Shown here: in pieces, positions 25,701 to 38,300 of the stretch
Numbering within the stretch: the first letter of the stretch is position 1
How the letters are laid out: each line of letters begins with the position of its first letter
From: Coffea arabica
Lineage: Eukaryota > Streptophyta > Magnoliopsida > Gentianales > Rubiaceae
DNA: 64,000 nt
Assembly (NCBI RefSeq): GCF_036785885.1
Contig: NC_092312.1
Coordinates: 18,804,001 to 18,868,000 of the forward strand
Direction: 5' to 3'
Translations under genes and position numbers: made by a program
The notes under the pieces: model-generated
What the model saw: only the letters and a program-made list of their open reading frames with translations
Database searches by the model: none
What the model was told of the DNA's origin: nothing

Positions 25701-28700
25701 CTCCCAAAAGGGCTCTCATGTCTCGCAAAAATCTTGTAACTTGGTTCAAATTAGTACTTGCCTTTGACCTGTAACAGAGATAAAACAGAATCATGGAATG
25801 GTTTCATATACATTCTAGAACAGGAGTTCTAAATTTTTAATCACATCATCGTAAGCCCCACAGTTTAAGCACAAGACGAGTAAAAGTAAACAAGCATATG
25901 CCAGTAAATCCATAATAGCCAGGGCAAGAAAAACATCTCACCTGGATAATTGAGAGTTTTGTTTGACGAACTCTCCTGTCAAAGATAGTTCACCACCTTT
26001 AACAAATAAAAAACCTAACTCAGAATACATAGCCAGATGAAATAACTACGCCGACAAAGAAATCCATGCAAAACAACGCTTGGATAAAGTAGAAATGAAA
26101 ACCTGCACTTCTAAACATCATGATTTACAGATCATACTGACTATAATTTGAAGATTACAGCTGGAATTGAGCAAAATATGAAACTGTTCACTTCCTAAAG
26201 TCACTAAAAAAGTTCAAACCAACTAAGAAACCCAACAGGTGCAAACTCCCAACAAGTGCAAACTTGAGCGAAGCAGAAAATTTTGGTTAATCATCAAAAA
26301 ATGGTCATCGGAGTTTGAAACTAGATGAACACATGACAGCAGCTAGAAGATAATATCAAGCTCACATTTTCTTCCCTTGCTTGGTAATGATTTTGGCATG
26401 AAAAAGCAACATGACATTGAGTTCAGATGGCAGTTAAAAGCACACAGTATCCTAGGGGCCTCCTTCCATACAACTGTAAAAAAGCTCTAGCATATCATGT
26501 CTTAAAACTTGATGTAGAATTCTTGGTAAAGACTGCTTAAACAATCAAAAGGAAGTCAGTAAACTAGTGGTGCAAAATAGCTCAAAAGAAGCCATTGAAA
26601 GGAGAAATTCTCTATGTCCCTGCAAGGATGTGAAGGTACTTACAAGATGTTTATTAACATTTTAATTCGACATCCTTGTCAAGTAACTTGAGTTTCTGGC
26701 TACAATCTTTGCCAAAATAATTCTTTTATATAATCTTAGTTGTTTCAACAAAATTTTTGCGTAAAAAATGAACCAAATGATTGCAGCTTATTAAATGTCT
26801 ATGATTTCCATCTGGGAATAAATAAAGTGCTACCACATGATGTTTTTGATGATAGTTCGAACACACACAAATAAGTTCATAAAGCAATATGAATTTACTA
26901 GTGAAGCATATTGCTGCATGCAACACCTTGATTATCTGAAGCAGCTGTCTCTACAGTGGTCAATGCTTTTCTGGATCCAGCTGGAGCAAAACCTGTACCA
27001 TCACACATTGAGAATAGCTGTAATGGCAATAAGCTTCAGATTGAAACCACATCTAACCAGATTTGCACCTTTTAGCTGCAATGGTTTTGTCAGAAAACCT
27101 AAGACAGCAAAAGGAAGCATCAAAATTGCTTCAATCCAGAATGCATAACGCCAGCTGAGTTGATTTCCAACCTATGGGACCAAGAAAAGCTGACTTCATT
27201 TCACCTCTAATAAGTGATACAGTGTGTTAGATGTGAATAAACCAATAGTAATCAGGTCTCATTCAAAAACACACACTTGCGTTCACTTTCCTCACAAAAT
27301 TTCGAAATGCAAAATTACTTAACATAAAACATTTTCTGCCATGAAGAATGTAATTTTTGAAAAAACAAATTAAGGCTTACCACTCCACCAAAGACATAGC
27401 CAACAGCAGTACCAACGGGTATGCACATGTAAAATATACCAAGCCAAGCATTTTTCTGATTTACAAAAAAGTGAATTTAAGATCATTAAAATACTAGTAA
27501 AACAACTTCCAAGGTTAAATGTCCTTAGCTGAAAAACAGAGTAATTAAACCTGAGCAGCAGGGGCATTATCATCTATGAAAGGGGCTGCAAGACTTACAA
27601 AAGAAGCCTCACCAACACCAACAAACCTAAAATAGGGGGAAAAATATTTTATTGAAAGAAAAAGAGCCAAAATCCATGAGCAAAAGAGAACCAGGATACC
27701 GAACGCTTCAGTTATTCTAAGCTTTCAACTTACATGCGACAGATAGAAATTGACCAAAAATCGATGGAAAAACCACAACCAGCAACGGCAATTGTCCAGA
27801 CGGACAAACCAACTCCAATAAGTCTAAATGGATTAACACTGCAAGTTCATAAATAAACAAGAGGGGTCAAAGAAGAACACAATGAGAGGCAATTTCAAAC
27901 TTTTAACATGTACAAATGGCAAACTTTTATGCTTTTACTCAATGCTGCTTAGTAAAATGGAAAATAAGACAAGAAATAATTCTTCACATTAGTATTCTCC
28001 AACTTGAGATAGCTGGAACTATATATTTCCTAATCCAAAACTGGATTGCTATTTCATTGTTATCAGCATCTACGCTCAGTCAGATGGACACAAACAAAGG
28101 GCGACAAAAACATAGAGCCCAAAGATGACTACTAAAGTTGCCACTAGGCAAGTGCAAGCAAAATGATTGAAACATAGACTACAACATTCCAGAGAATTAC
28201 CAAGATTTAGCAATAAAAACCAAATACATGTGATGACATTTAGCAAAAGTTTATATATTATCATGAAGAATAGAAATATTTTTCCCTTTTTCCTGGGGCA
28301 ATGTTCCTCAAATAAAAGCCAGTTAACTTAAATTTTACAACACCAATTACAGTTCATCGACGAAGATGACACTTCATCCAGTAATTATTATATATTCTGT
28401 ATAAGGTTATCCAAAAAGATTCAGAAGCCAGAAATTATTCCATCAAGAATCATTTTTACTCAACCTTTATAATTTTGCATTTATGGCTTTCTTTCCCCAT
28501 ATCAAAATTTCTTATGCAGTTTCAAGGCCAAATAATAGCTAGGTTCCTTCTAGTGAAAGGATAGAAAGAGAAGTTCATAATATCAGGACCACAGCGGACA
28601 GAGAAGTGATGCATCTCCACTATACCTCTTGGCTAAGGATGCAAATATTGGAGATGCCACAAGGAGTCCAACCATGAAAGCTGATGATAAAACACCATCC

Positions 28701-30165
28701 TGAAAGTTGTTCAAGTTGAAATCGCCCCTGTATTGTGTAAGATACTTAAAATAAATCAAACCATTTAAGAATCAACTGCCAACGTTTGATGACATTATGG
28801 GTGTGTAATTTAAAGAAAATATAAGGAACTATCAGCAAACCCAAGACAACTCCTGGGCAAATTCCATGGAGGGGTGTCTCCCTTATACCACCCCACTATA
28901 ACCATACACCTAATGCCCCCGTTTTAAAGTGCTCCTTCCAACTGCAGTGTATGCCTTCCAGAATAAATGTGCTTTTTATTCTATCTAATTAATGCAATGT
29001 GGTATAACTAATGTATAATGGAGCCTCCGCACCTAAAGGTTATCCCCAGTACTGGAATTAAGTGAAAGGAGTGACCAATGACAATGACAGTAAACAAATT
29101 GCTCGAACTAACCACGTGCTGAACATGATATATCTTGTCTGTGTTGTAGTTTAAAAAGAAGTAAAGTCAACTGCTTACTGAATTCCACTACCAGCAGAAC
29201 ATGTACCACTTTTTGTGCAAGTTCTGCGACTTCCATTCACACCATTACTCGCTATGGCTCCACGATCCAAGTAATTTAACATGTTAATCACAGAAAATAT
29301 CACAAGCACCCTGCAAAACACCAACAGTTTCCAATTCAGACCATTATCAAGTAAGTTGCTTATGCAATATAGAAGATCTCTCAACATTTTAATAATTGTT
29401 AGGAACCACTTCTGCGTACATAAACCCATTTAAAACTAATCGCAGCTCCAGAGTGGATTATAACTCTACTTAAAAAGTGATTAGAACTAGAACCCACTGT
29501 ACTGAATTCCCCATCCCTCAAAGGACTAAAAACCCAAACCACACACGAATGATCGTAGTCAAAAGCATAATCCTTTATGTTGTTTAAAGTCAGATACCAC
29601 CAAATATGCAAGCAACACCCCCCCCCCCCAAAAAAAACAAAAATTGAATCTTTTAGAACAAATGGCTTACTTCCAGCATACTTCGCCAGCTAATTTAAGG
29701 TAAAAATGTTTCTTGATGAGTCAAAAGCTAAGCACACGAACAGCCCATCAAAATTCTACTCAAATTTTCTCCAAAAAAAAGAGAAAAAAACTGATTTATA
29801 GAAAATGGAGCGAAAAAATCACTCATTTTTCGCAGACCAATTTGGCATAAGATTGCATATCTCAGTTTCCCTTGGCACTTACTTCGAATTTCCCAGAGAT
29901 CCACAAGAGAAAAGGGAACAAGGGGGAAAAAGAAAAGTATCTTTGGCGCACTTTAGCAGTTAGGAATAGCTTCCAAGAAAAACTAAAAAAAGTACCTTCT
30001 GGGAGTAAACCATGATGATTTGGGAGGTGAAGATAAAGCCATTGGAGCTACGGCCGTTGCTGGAGTAGTGGAAACCTCAATAACAGTTGAAGGATTTGGA
30101 TTTAAGGTTGGGTCAGATATTTGCAGGGGCTTTGGCTCTTCCTCTTTCTTCTTTTCTTCTCCCAT
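22799..30165 (-). CDS. Spinster-homolog MFS transporter (probable sphingolipid transporter)
   Basis: Major facilitator of the spinster type; relatives export sphingosine-1-phosphate-like lipids or lysolipids, but the plant substrate is inferred by family. Sixteen coding exons join in phase: 30165-29996, 29310-29179, 28727-28626, 27838-27734, 27626-27551, 27455-27381, 27171-27069, 26992-26927, 25996-25942, 25768-25674, 25468-25392, 25213-25100, 24483-24364, 23968-23840, 23389-23311, 22932-22799, giving 543 residues. The N-terminus is soluble and rich in Lys/Glu then Pro/Ser/Thr. Membrane segment 1 has NYLDRG, and the fourth has GVGEASFVSLAAPFIDD, both spinster hallmarks. About 12 hydrophobic segments are visible, with a polar central loop (exons 8-9). 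The C-terminal tail (SVDRFNEDTQH...ASHEP) is cytosolic-looking. Every junction is GT-AG. By memory it is nearest the SWFTPRR-containing plant spinster homologs. Confidence 0.94.
24855..24876. repeat. GA microsatellite in an intron of the spinster-type gene
   Basis: About eleven consecutive GA units lie in the intron between coding exons 12 and 13. The stretch is a likely length polymorphism with no sign of function. Confidence 0.9.
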
Positions 30166-31075
30166 TAAAGATGAGAAAATTTTAACGGTAAATAATTAAA
30201 TATATTTATTACTCTTTTGACGCAGACGTAATTATTAAGGGACGTTGACTGGTAGTTTGGTTGGAAGTTGGAACTCGGAAGAGAACTCTTCCAACAAGTC
30301 TCCGCTTCGGCCAGCCACAGCCACAGCAACAGCCCAGCTTCCGCTGCTTGTCCTTCTTTTTCACCGCTCTGTGTTTTAAAAAAAGGGTTTTTCTTCCCGG
30401 TTGAAATTTGCTTTGCAAAATGATAATTGCTGATTGAGGATTTATCGTTCGTTACGATTTTTTGGATTCGGTTTCTATGGCGATTATCTTGGTATTCAAA
30501 ATTAGAGGACTTATCCGCATTTTTATCTTCCATTAATTTTTTTTTTGGCATTAACAATTATTTATACAGCTCAAAGTTTCACCTTGTGTAAAATTCCCAT
30601 TGCACCCTTGATGGTTTTTTCTTTTTTTTTTTTTAAGCAATTGGAAATGTAAAGTTAAATAGTTCCAGCCTATTTCAAAAAAAAAAAAAAAAAAAAATCT
30701 CATACCGCATCGAATACATAAGGATTAACCTTTGGGAGCTGAGGATTTGAACGGAAAAGAAAGGGAAAGAGAGAAAGCTTGATTTTCCTTTGTTTGTGAG
30801 TTTTAAGTAAGAGAGAAAAGAAAGAAAACTGGAGAATGAATAGTGGACAAAATTTTACCTCCCAAATTGGAGAGAAAGTTGGAGGAACCTTGTAAAAAAT
30901 TTTTAAAATACCTCTTTTATCCTTAAAAATGCCTTGAACAAATATTTAATGACTTTCATATCCAAAACATTCCACTAATTTTCAAAACTCCCAAACAACA
31001 TAACAATTCTTTCTCTTCTCTCATAATTTAAATTTTCCCTTCTTCTCTTTTCTATGCTAAACTTCCAAACTTAGC

Positions 31076-31515
31076 CAACTGTTAATCGAGCTGAGTATTT
31101 GGCTGCCGAATTCGACTCGAACTTAATTCAAGCCAAGCTCAAGCTCGCTCGACTAGGCGGATGAGCTTTGAAATGTGTTCAGACTCGACTCGTCAAATAG
31201 GACATGTGACTCGAGCCCGACTTCGAGTTTGACTCGTTTATCACAAAACGAGCCGAGTTTGTACGAGTCCAATAAACACCTATAATTTTCAATTTTTATA
31301 TTTTTGAATTGTGAAATGACATATATACCCTTCCTTATCGAACCTAATCGAGTTATTCGAATAATAAACGAGTCGAGCTTACTCGACTTGTTAATTAAAC
31401 GAACATATCTCGAGCTCGAGCTCGATTTGTTTACCATAATTAACGAGCCGAACTCGAACTTTATCGAGTCGAGTTCAATCGAACTTTCGAGCTACTCGTT
31501 CCATTTAACAGCTAT
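31076..31515. repeat. CTCGAG-rich element with TGTTAA inverted ends
   Basis: The block runs from AACTGTTAATCGAGCTGAG to GAGCTACTCGTTCCATTTAACAGC, so short inverted termini (CTGTTAA/TTAACAG) bound about 430 bp. It is dense in CGAGTCGAG/CTCGAGCTCGAG motifs around an AT-rich centre. The composition matches the repeat at 13183-13640 but the ends differ. Probably a decayed non-autonomous DNA element. Confidence 0.5.
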
Positions 31516-31896
31516 AATGTGAAGTTTCTCCAATAGCAAGAATCTTTCTTCCAATAGAACAACAAAAATATGAAGTTTCTCAGAAGGTTCATTCATAAGG
31601 TTCAGACAAGCTAAAGTTGGCCGCATAAAGATTACACATCATCGAGTCTCGTGAGAAGGTTCGTTCATAAGGTTCATTCAATCTAAAGTGGACAGCACAA
31701 GGATTCCGCGTCAACAGTAGATGCACGCATTATCACCTTTACATATATGAAAAATAATTTAAAACGTTGCTTATATTTTACCAATTTCAAATGAATTTTT
31801 TTGTCATTCAATTTTATAATATTAGCTTTGCGTCTATTATAAATTCAAATTAATAAAATTTGATCCCAATTTAAGTTTTCAATCACTTTATATCTA

Positions 31897-32268
31897 AAAT
31901 CACTACGAGATTTACATGCAATCATTTTCTATGTACAAAAAATGTATGCTTCCACTCTTTCAGACTTTTTAATCAATTGAGATCTTCGGTACCATTTTCT
32001 GAGTGGTAACTCGGAACCACCTCTAAAATTATATCAAGTGTCCAATTAATTTAAATTATCACGTGATATCTAATTTAAACTTAGATTAATTGGACACTTG
32101 GTACTGGACACTTGGTATCCTTGGTATCGGATGAATGAGTGGCACCGAATTGTGACTAATTAAGTGACACCGAGAATCTGATTTGCATTTTAACTTGAAA
32201 TCACTACATGATTTACTTGGTATCATTTTCTATGTACAAAAAAGTCGGATCCCACACTTTCAGACTTC
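31897..32268. repeat. Palindrome between about 72-bp direct repeats
   Basis: Direct repeats at 31897-31968 and 32198-32268 share AAATCACTAC, GATTTAC, ATCATTTTCTATGTACAAAA and CTTTCAGACTT. Between them, inverted arms TCAAGTGTCCAATTAAT (32034-32050) and ATTAATTGGACACTTGG (32085-32101) surround a central perfect palindrome ATCACGTGAT (32058-32067). The structure could be a hairpin MITE inserted in a duplicated segment, or nested elements. It sits just beyond the KEA3 stop, so part of it may be transcribed. Confidence 0.6.
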
Positions 32269-32375
32269 ATGCTATGACTAATTAATGCTCAAACTACAGT
32301 CAATCATCAGCATACTCAAAATTCTTCAGCCTGCAATATTGCTTTTTAATATATGAACATGTGTCTAAAAAAAGT

Positions 32376-35300
32376 CTAGTACCCATTTGTACTATCTTGT
32401 ACAATATTTTGCTCATCAACATCTTCAAAATTTACTGGAGAGCCATTCTCAGTATCTAGCCTGCAGTATGAAACCCCGTCAGCCGCTAGATCCTCAGATT
32501 CATGGTGCCTATCATGGTCTGAGAGATAATCTGTTCCCCCAGGTGGTATCTGCGAGGGATCTCCATCCATATGTTTCGCTTCAAGGCATACTGCGTCTTC
32601 TGTCAAGTTCGACGCATTGATTGTTCGAGCCGCTACTCTTATCTAATTGCAAACAATTACTTCCACCATTTAGTAATGTGGTCTTATAAACAGGCAACCT
32701 GTAGTACTTTACAGCATAAATTAGCAGCAAACACTCTTCGCCTGTCAATCTATCACAGCAAGCAGATATATATATATATATATGTGGTGTAGAAAAGTTT
32801 GTTATGGATCTGTCGTACTCCTCAAGTCCGTCAGAAGCATATTGTGTACTTAGCAGGAAAATCAGTGCTGGAGAAAGTTTCTAGACGATCAAACAAAGCA
32901 GATTATAATAACGCATATATGTTGCATTCATGCTTATTAGCATATCCCACGTTACAGACATGCATAACACCAGAGAACTGTAGTGAGCCCTGTGCATTGT
33001 ATTTTAAGTACCTGCAATGGCTTCATGACATCAATATCTTGTTCAACAGTTTTATCAAGTGTATCCTGAGCTTGTAGCTCCATGGAATTTAGAAGAAGCT
33101 GACTCAGAAAGGTTATGTCGTCAGACATAACACCAAACCCTTTTAACATCTTAGAACCAAGCTGCAAACTTGTCTACAGGCAGAAAGGCCAAATGATTAG
33201 GAGGCGTGACAACAGTAAGACCGACAAGAACAAAGATTCAATGAGTAATACCTCTGCATTCTCGAGAATAGCATCTGTTGCACCGGCTTTCTTCAGATCT
33301 AGCAGATGCATCATATCCTGTGCACGGGCGTATATTGGAACCTAAAGAGTTTCATGAGAAGATTTCCAGAGTGAGAAATACCTTCTATTTTTTGCCAGCA
33401 CCATCTAGGGTAATTTAGAACGCGCCGTGTAGAAATCTAACGCTGTTTCTCGATGCATCAAAGATTAATACAGGAGGATTCAATGAGCAGGTTGGAAGTA
33501 TGATTGGAACTATAGTGATAGTTATTCCGAGGAAAAAAAAAAAATTCGTGTGCAGGCTTAACACACTGCAGATCAAAATTCTGTATAAACAAACACTTCT
33601 TTTTTTTTGTTATCTATCTTTTGTTTTTGTGGTTTTCTTGGGTGGGGGGAGGGCGGAGAGGAGAAGATCACTGCAAATAAAATATTACCGCCGGAAACGC
33701 CAATCGCATCCTCTGCACAGCCTCAATTGTCCTTTCCTTCCCAGCGTACGTAACAATGACTGCTTTTGGTGAAGAGATACCAGCAGATTGCAGAACTGCA
33801 GGACGTGATCCATCTCCATATGAAACAGGGAATCCCAGCTTTCTAGAAGCCTGTTAAGATGGCCATATAGAGCAGCTACTAGGTTTTACCTTTTATTTCA
33901 CGAGTTAACTCAAGATATATCATCACAGGAGAAAATTCTTAAGTGCGACGCCAAAACAAATTTAACAAACGTGGAACACAACGCAAAAGTGCATGGGGCA
34001 CGTATATATCATAAAACCGAAAAAAGAAAGGCAAAAACCAAAGTATATTAAAGAAAGGAAAGTGCTCCAATGGGTAAATAAAAAATAAGAAATCTCCGCC
34101 CCAACAGGGATCTGTAAAAATGAAACCAAGGAAGCCCAAGATAGAAGAAGAGAACTATCGAAATATACAAGTACTCGTATATCACTCAGAATCTTTACGA
34201 AGCATTAACAAGGTACCTAATATACCACAAAGCATTTTTCCAGGTCTCTTGTTTAGCTAGATGAATATTTGAAAAGGGAAAAGGAGAATTTTTTATCGTC
34301 ACTGCTTAAGCCTTTAGCTTCACTTGCCTTTACAACAGATGGATTCAGATCAAAAGCCACGTAGGGCCATCCAACACCTACAGTATCACCATCTAGTCCA
34401 TACACCAGCGGGGTGGACAAAAAATTTGCAAGAACCTGTACGACAGACAACCTGAATAAGTGGAACTTTCAGTTAATAGGTTCCTAGTCATGACCAGAGT
34501 AGACGTACCTGTCCCATCTGCCCAAATCCAACGATGACAATTGGCTCGCTTGCATCAAAATTTACTGTGTTATTAGTTTTCTGAAATGATGTTGTTCAGC
34601 TTCATCAGAATTTTTATACAGGTAAAGAAGAGAGTCAACAAAACCTATCTACATTTTGAAGAATTGTGTCAGAAGCATCAAAACTTGTCAAACTGTTGGA
34701 AGTTATGAGAAAAGTCTCACTAGGATAAGCAACAAAGCAGTCACCCTACAGGTAATAGAAAGAATATCAAAACATCTCAACTCTTATGCTTTTATTTTAA
34801 CATCTTTTCTTAAGCACTAACAGCTCCTTTCAAATAGTTGCTTAAAATTGTTTAGCATTTTAGACTTCATTTGCTGGGTGCGCACAACTAGGTTATTCTG
34901 TGGAAACAAGCTAAGTAACAAAAAAGGTTTGCTGCAGTGGTAAGATCGCTCAATATGTAGTAGGCCTTGTGCACAGAGAGAATGATTTCATGTCTCCCAC
35001 CTTTTTGCCCAAGTCCTTCTTCAGGCCACTGGCGGAAGGGGTGGTTGTACAGCCATTTTTTACAATGTTTGCCTTTTTTATTCTACTGAAAATCATCAGA
35101 TGATACTATGCTAGATTCCAGGTTCCAGATCCAATACCTGTGTATTAAGATTGAGACTGATGAAAAACTAACTTACATCTTGCTCCTCAAACTTCTTTGC
35201 AATAACATCAGCAGCCTTTCGTCCAACTTCATTTAGCAAAGGAGTCAATGCCATCGACAGCACAACAACAATTATAAGTAACTTGTTCAGTTCAAGGGGC

Positions 35301-38300
35301 AGCACTCCAAGCCTACATTCAGGTATAGACTTACATTAAGGCTAACTTCACAGAAAGCATATCAGTCACAAAATTGAGAGTTGCTCCTTGGAACTAACCC
35401 GTTTGCAAGAGAGAAAACCACAAATGCAAATTCACCTCCCTGGGAAAGAAGCAACCCTATCCTTATGCTCTCTTGGAGGGAAAGTCCAACACGTGGACCT
35501 ATTGCAGATATTATAAGAGTTTTTATAACAATCAAACCCGCCAAGAGCGAAAGTACATTTGGCCATTCTCGGAAAAGGACCTACAGAAAATAAAGATGCA
35601 TGTGAAAAATTTCCATGTCAAGAATGAAATAAAAAAGTATCCAAACTTAAAAACAGCAGAAAGTACCATGCAAATTAAAATTGATCTAAGTGATTTTTCA
35701 CTTACTGTGGTATTTATGCAGTTATCTAACTCACAAGTATTCAGCAACACAAAAAAAAGTAAATCAATGTCTGAAGTGCCTAATAAAAGCACGTGCCATT
35801 TTCCCAGCAAGAGTTGTGACCCTTGTGATGTTAAAAAGATATGAATACCTCCATGTCAATAGAAGTCCCAGTGGTCACAAAAAACAACCCCAGAAGTAAG
35901 CCTCTGAATGGCCTAATATCAGCTTCAATCTGTGTACGGAAATTTGTTTCTGCTAATAGGGCTCCAGCAAGAAATGCTCCCAGCTGCAGCAAAGTTTATC
36001 CTTATCAAGAACTGGATTAACCACCAAACTAAATGCTACCAACGTCTTGCATTTATTTTCAGACTATTTCTAACCGTGTCACTAAAGCCCAATTTTTGGG
36101 TTAAAAGTGATGTCCCAGCAACAGTTAGGAGACAGAGGGCCACAAAAGCTTCTGAGCTTCTTGTTTCAGCAACAACCTGATATAAATTAACATGCTTTGG
36201 TTTATTTTTTTAAAAAAAATTAGATTGAACTTGAGTTCTCGTTGAGTTGCAAATCAACAACAGACCTCAAAAACTCGCCGCAAAATGTATTTTCCTCCTA
36301 GAGAAAGCAAACCTAGTCCACCTAATGCCTTCAGACTTTCTTTAGCTAGCATTGGCCAAATACTTTCTTCTGCCAAATTCTGCAGGAAAGTTTACCAGTG
36401 TGAAAAATAAAGGGCAGAAGATGTTTCATAAGCAATAAAAGAAGGGAAAGGTTATTATACATGACATGTCACCAAATGTCCAAACTCAAAAGGATAAATG
36501 AAAAGTAAATTAAGTCCATTGATCCACATGAAACAGATAGGTCAAAGAAGAAATGATTCCAAACTGCAAGTAACGAAAACAGAGCTTTAATCTAGTTACT
36601 TATTTAGTTTACAGAAAGATCACCTAGAAAAGCAAAGGATTTGAAATGCTTCTCCATCCTCAACCCGAGGATAAGAACAATACTTTCCAATGATACACTG
36701 TATGCGAGCCAAACAAAAGTAATTGCTTATAAAAAGGCCACAAATCTGCTTTTGTCCATTAGACTTGTCAAAGAAAAGGTAACCAACAGTTCTATTTTCA
36801 TGCAATCATGTTTCTTAATTACATGCAATCATTTGGTTCAGGACATGAAAGCCCAAAGGCAAGAACAAATTCCATCTAAATGCAGCCACATTAGCTCAGG
36901 CAGTAGAAAGGGAGATGGAATCCTTCTCTGCTTCCTGTCAAACCCAGGAATTTTTCCAGTGAAGCCATCAGCCTTTGGAAGGGTTGTTTATACAAATCCT
37001 AGGTACTTAACAAGAGCCCAAAATGAGAAGCAAACATCAGTTACAGAAAAGGCTAGAAATCTCATTTTGACTTCAGGTTCTGCTTACAGAATTACTAGAA
37101 CTTGTAACCAATAATTGTGCCCATCAACTGAAGTCAAGAGAAAACAAAAGACTAAACTAAAGTCAAAAGCAATTAGAACACAAATAAAATAGCACTAAAT
37201 GATATATCCACTTACGAGTATCTAACATTTGTAATCATATACACACAGTTGCTCTTTCTCTAATCAGATTGGATCTCCACCATCATTTGTACAAATAACT
37301 TCAGGAAAATTATTCCATTACAATATGGGCCATGAGATGGATATGATACAACTTGTTCCTTACCTACAGGACCATTGAATAGCATATTGTAATTCTTGTC
37401 TTATCTCAAAGCACATTGCACCAGGAAAGAAGCATATTTCTAAGCACCTGAAGCCATATTAACTATCATGAGTTCTTTCACAGCTATCAATTTCAAGTCG
37501 ATGACAAATGAATTCCTCCACCTAGGTAATCTGATTTGTTTGATCTAATATTATGGTCACCAAACAATCACATTATATTATTACTCTGTAGCACCATAAA
37601 TGTTTAAGCAACCAGTGTAACCCTACCATTCAGGCAGGCCACTACCAGAATTTCTTTACAATAAAAGTACTCGCCAAAATTTCTTCTAAGAACAAAAAAG
37701 ACTCAAATCATTAAGGTTCATACTCTTTGTTCATGCCTATTCGCTAAACGCTTAATTTATATGCGCATGACATTCTTTAATTTTCCTTGTAAGATAACAT
37801 AAGTTGTTTGACATGACAGAGAGTTTGATGGAAATGGCATGTATTGGCCTAAGTTCATAATTCAATTTGGGATATCCATTCCGACAAGTGAAGATGAAAA
37901 CCAGATAGTATTGTTGACTATAAAGTAGCTCATCACACACAATGAGATCCCAGGACATGGGGTGGAACAACAGGTTGTGAAATAAATTTGGTCTAACTGG
38001 TCCCACAACAAGGTGAAAATTTTACCTTTTTGACCAAAGATAACAGCATGAAACTTACAACAATAGATAATTTTGAGAATCTAAATCATCTATTGGTGAA
38101 GATATTGCTGGCAGATCAGCTTATCTCTTTGAACAAAAGAAGTATGTAAAGCATGATATACATTTATACAAGACAAAAGCAAATTAAGTTTCACTTGAGA
38201 ATGTGGCAGCAGATTTGCCATGCCAACCATCTTGTCTAAGAAGGGAGATAAAAGGACATTAAATATAAAGATTTAACATATTTGGTTGAAAGCATAATAA

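Larger units (their letters stand above)
30166..32375. other. Intergenic region between the spinster-type gene and KEA3
   Basis: Holds the spinster-type promoter on the right of 30165 and the KEA3 3' flank at the other end. Poly-T and poly-A runs occur near 30624-30634 and 30678-30697. The repeats at 31076-31515 and 31897-32268 fill much of the rest. No gene was recognised. Confidence 0.5.

Noticed and set aside
34253-34450. KEA3 exon 15 open frame continuing to a stop at 34253
   Set aside because: The extension past AAG is read-through into an intron with a GC donor; splicing at 34328 restores the family sequence.
36641-37114. 157-codon open frame on the plus strand, antisense inside a KEA3 intron
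   Set aside because: It has no ATG at its start, no recognisable domain, and lies in a 2-kb AT-rich intron. A weak resemblance to retrotransposon protein wording was not convincing.
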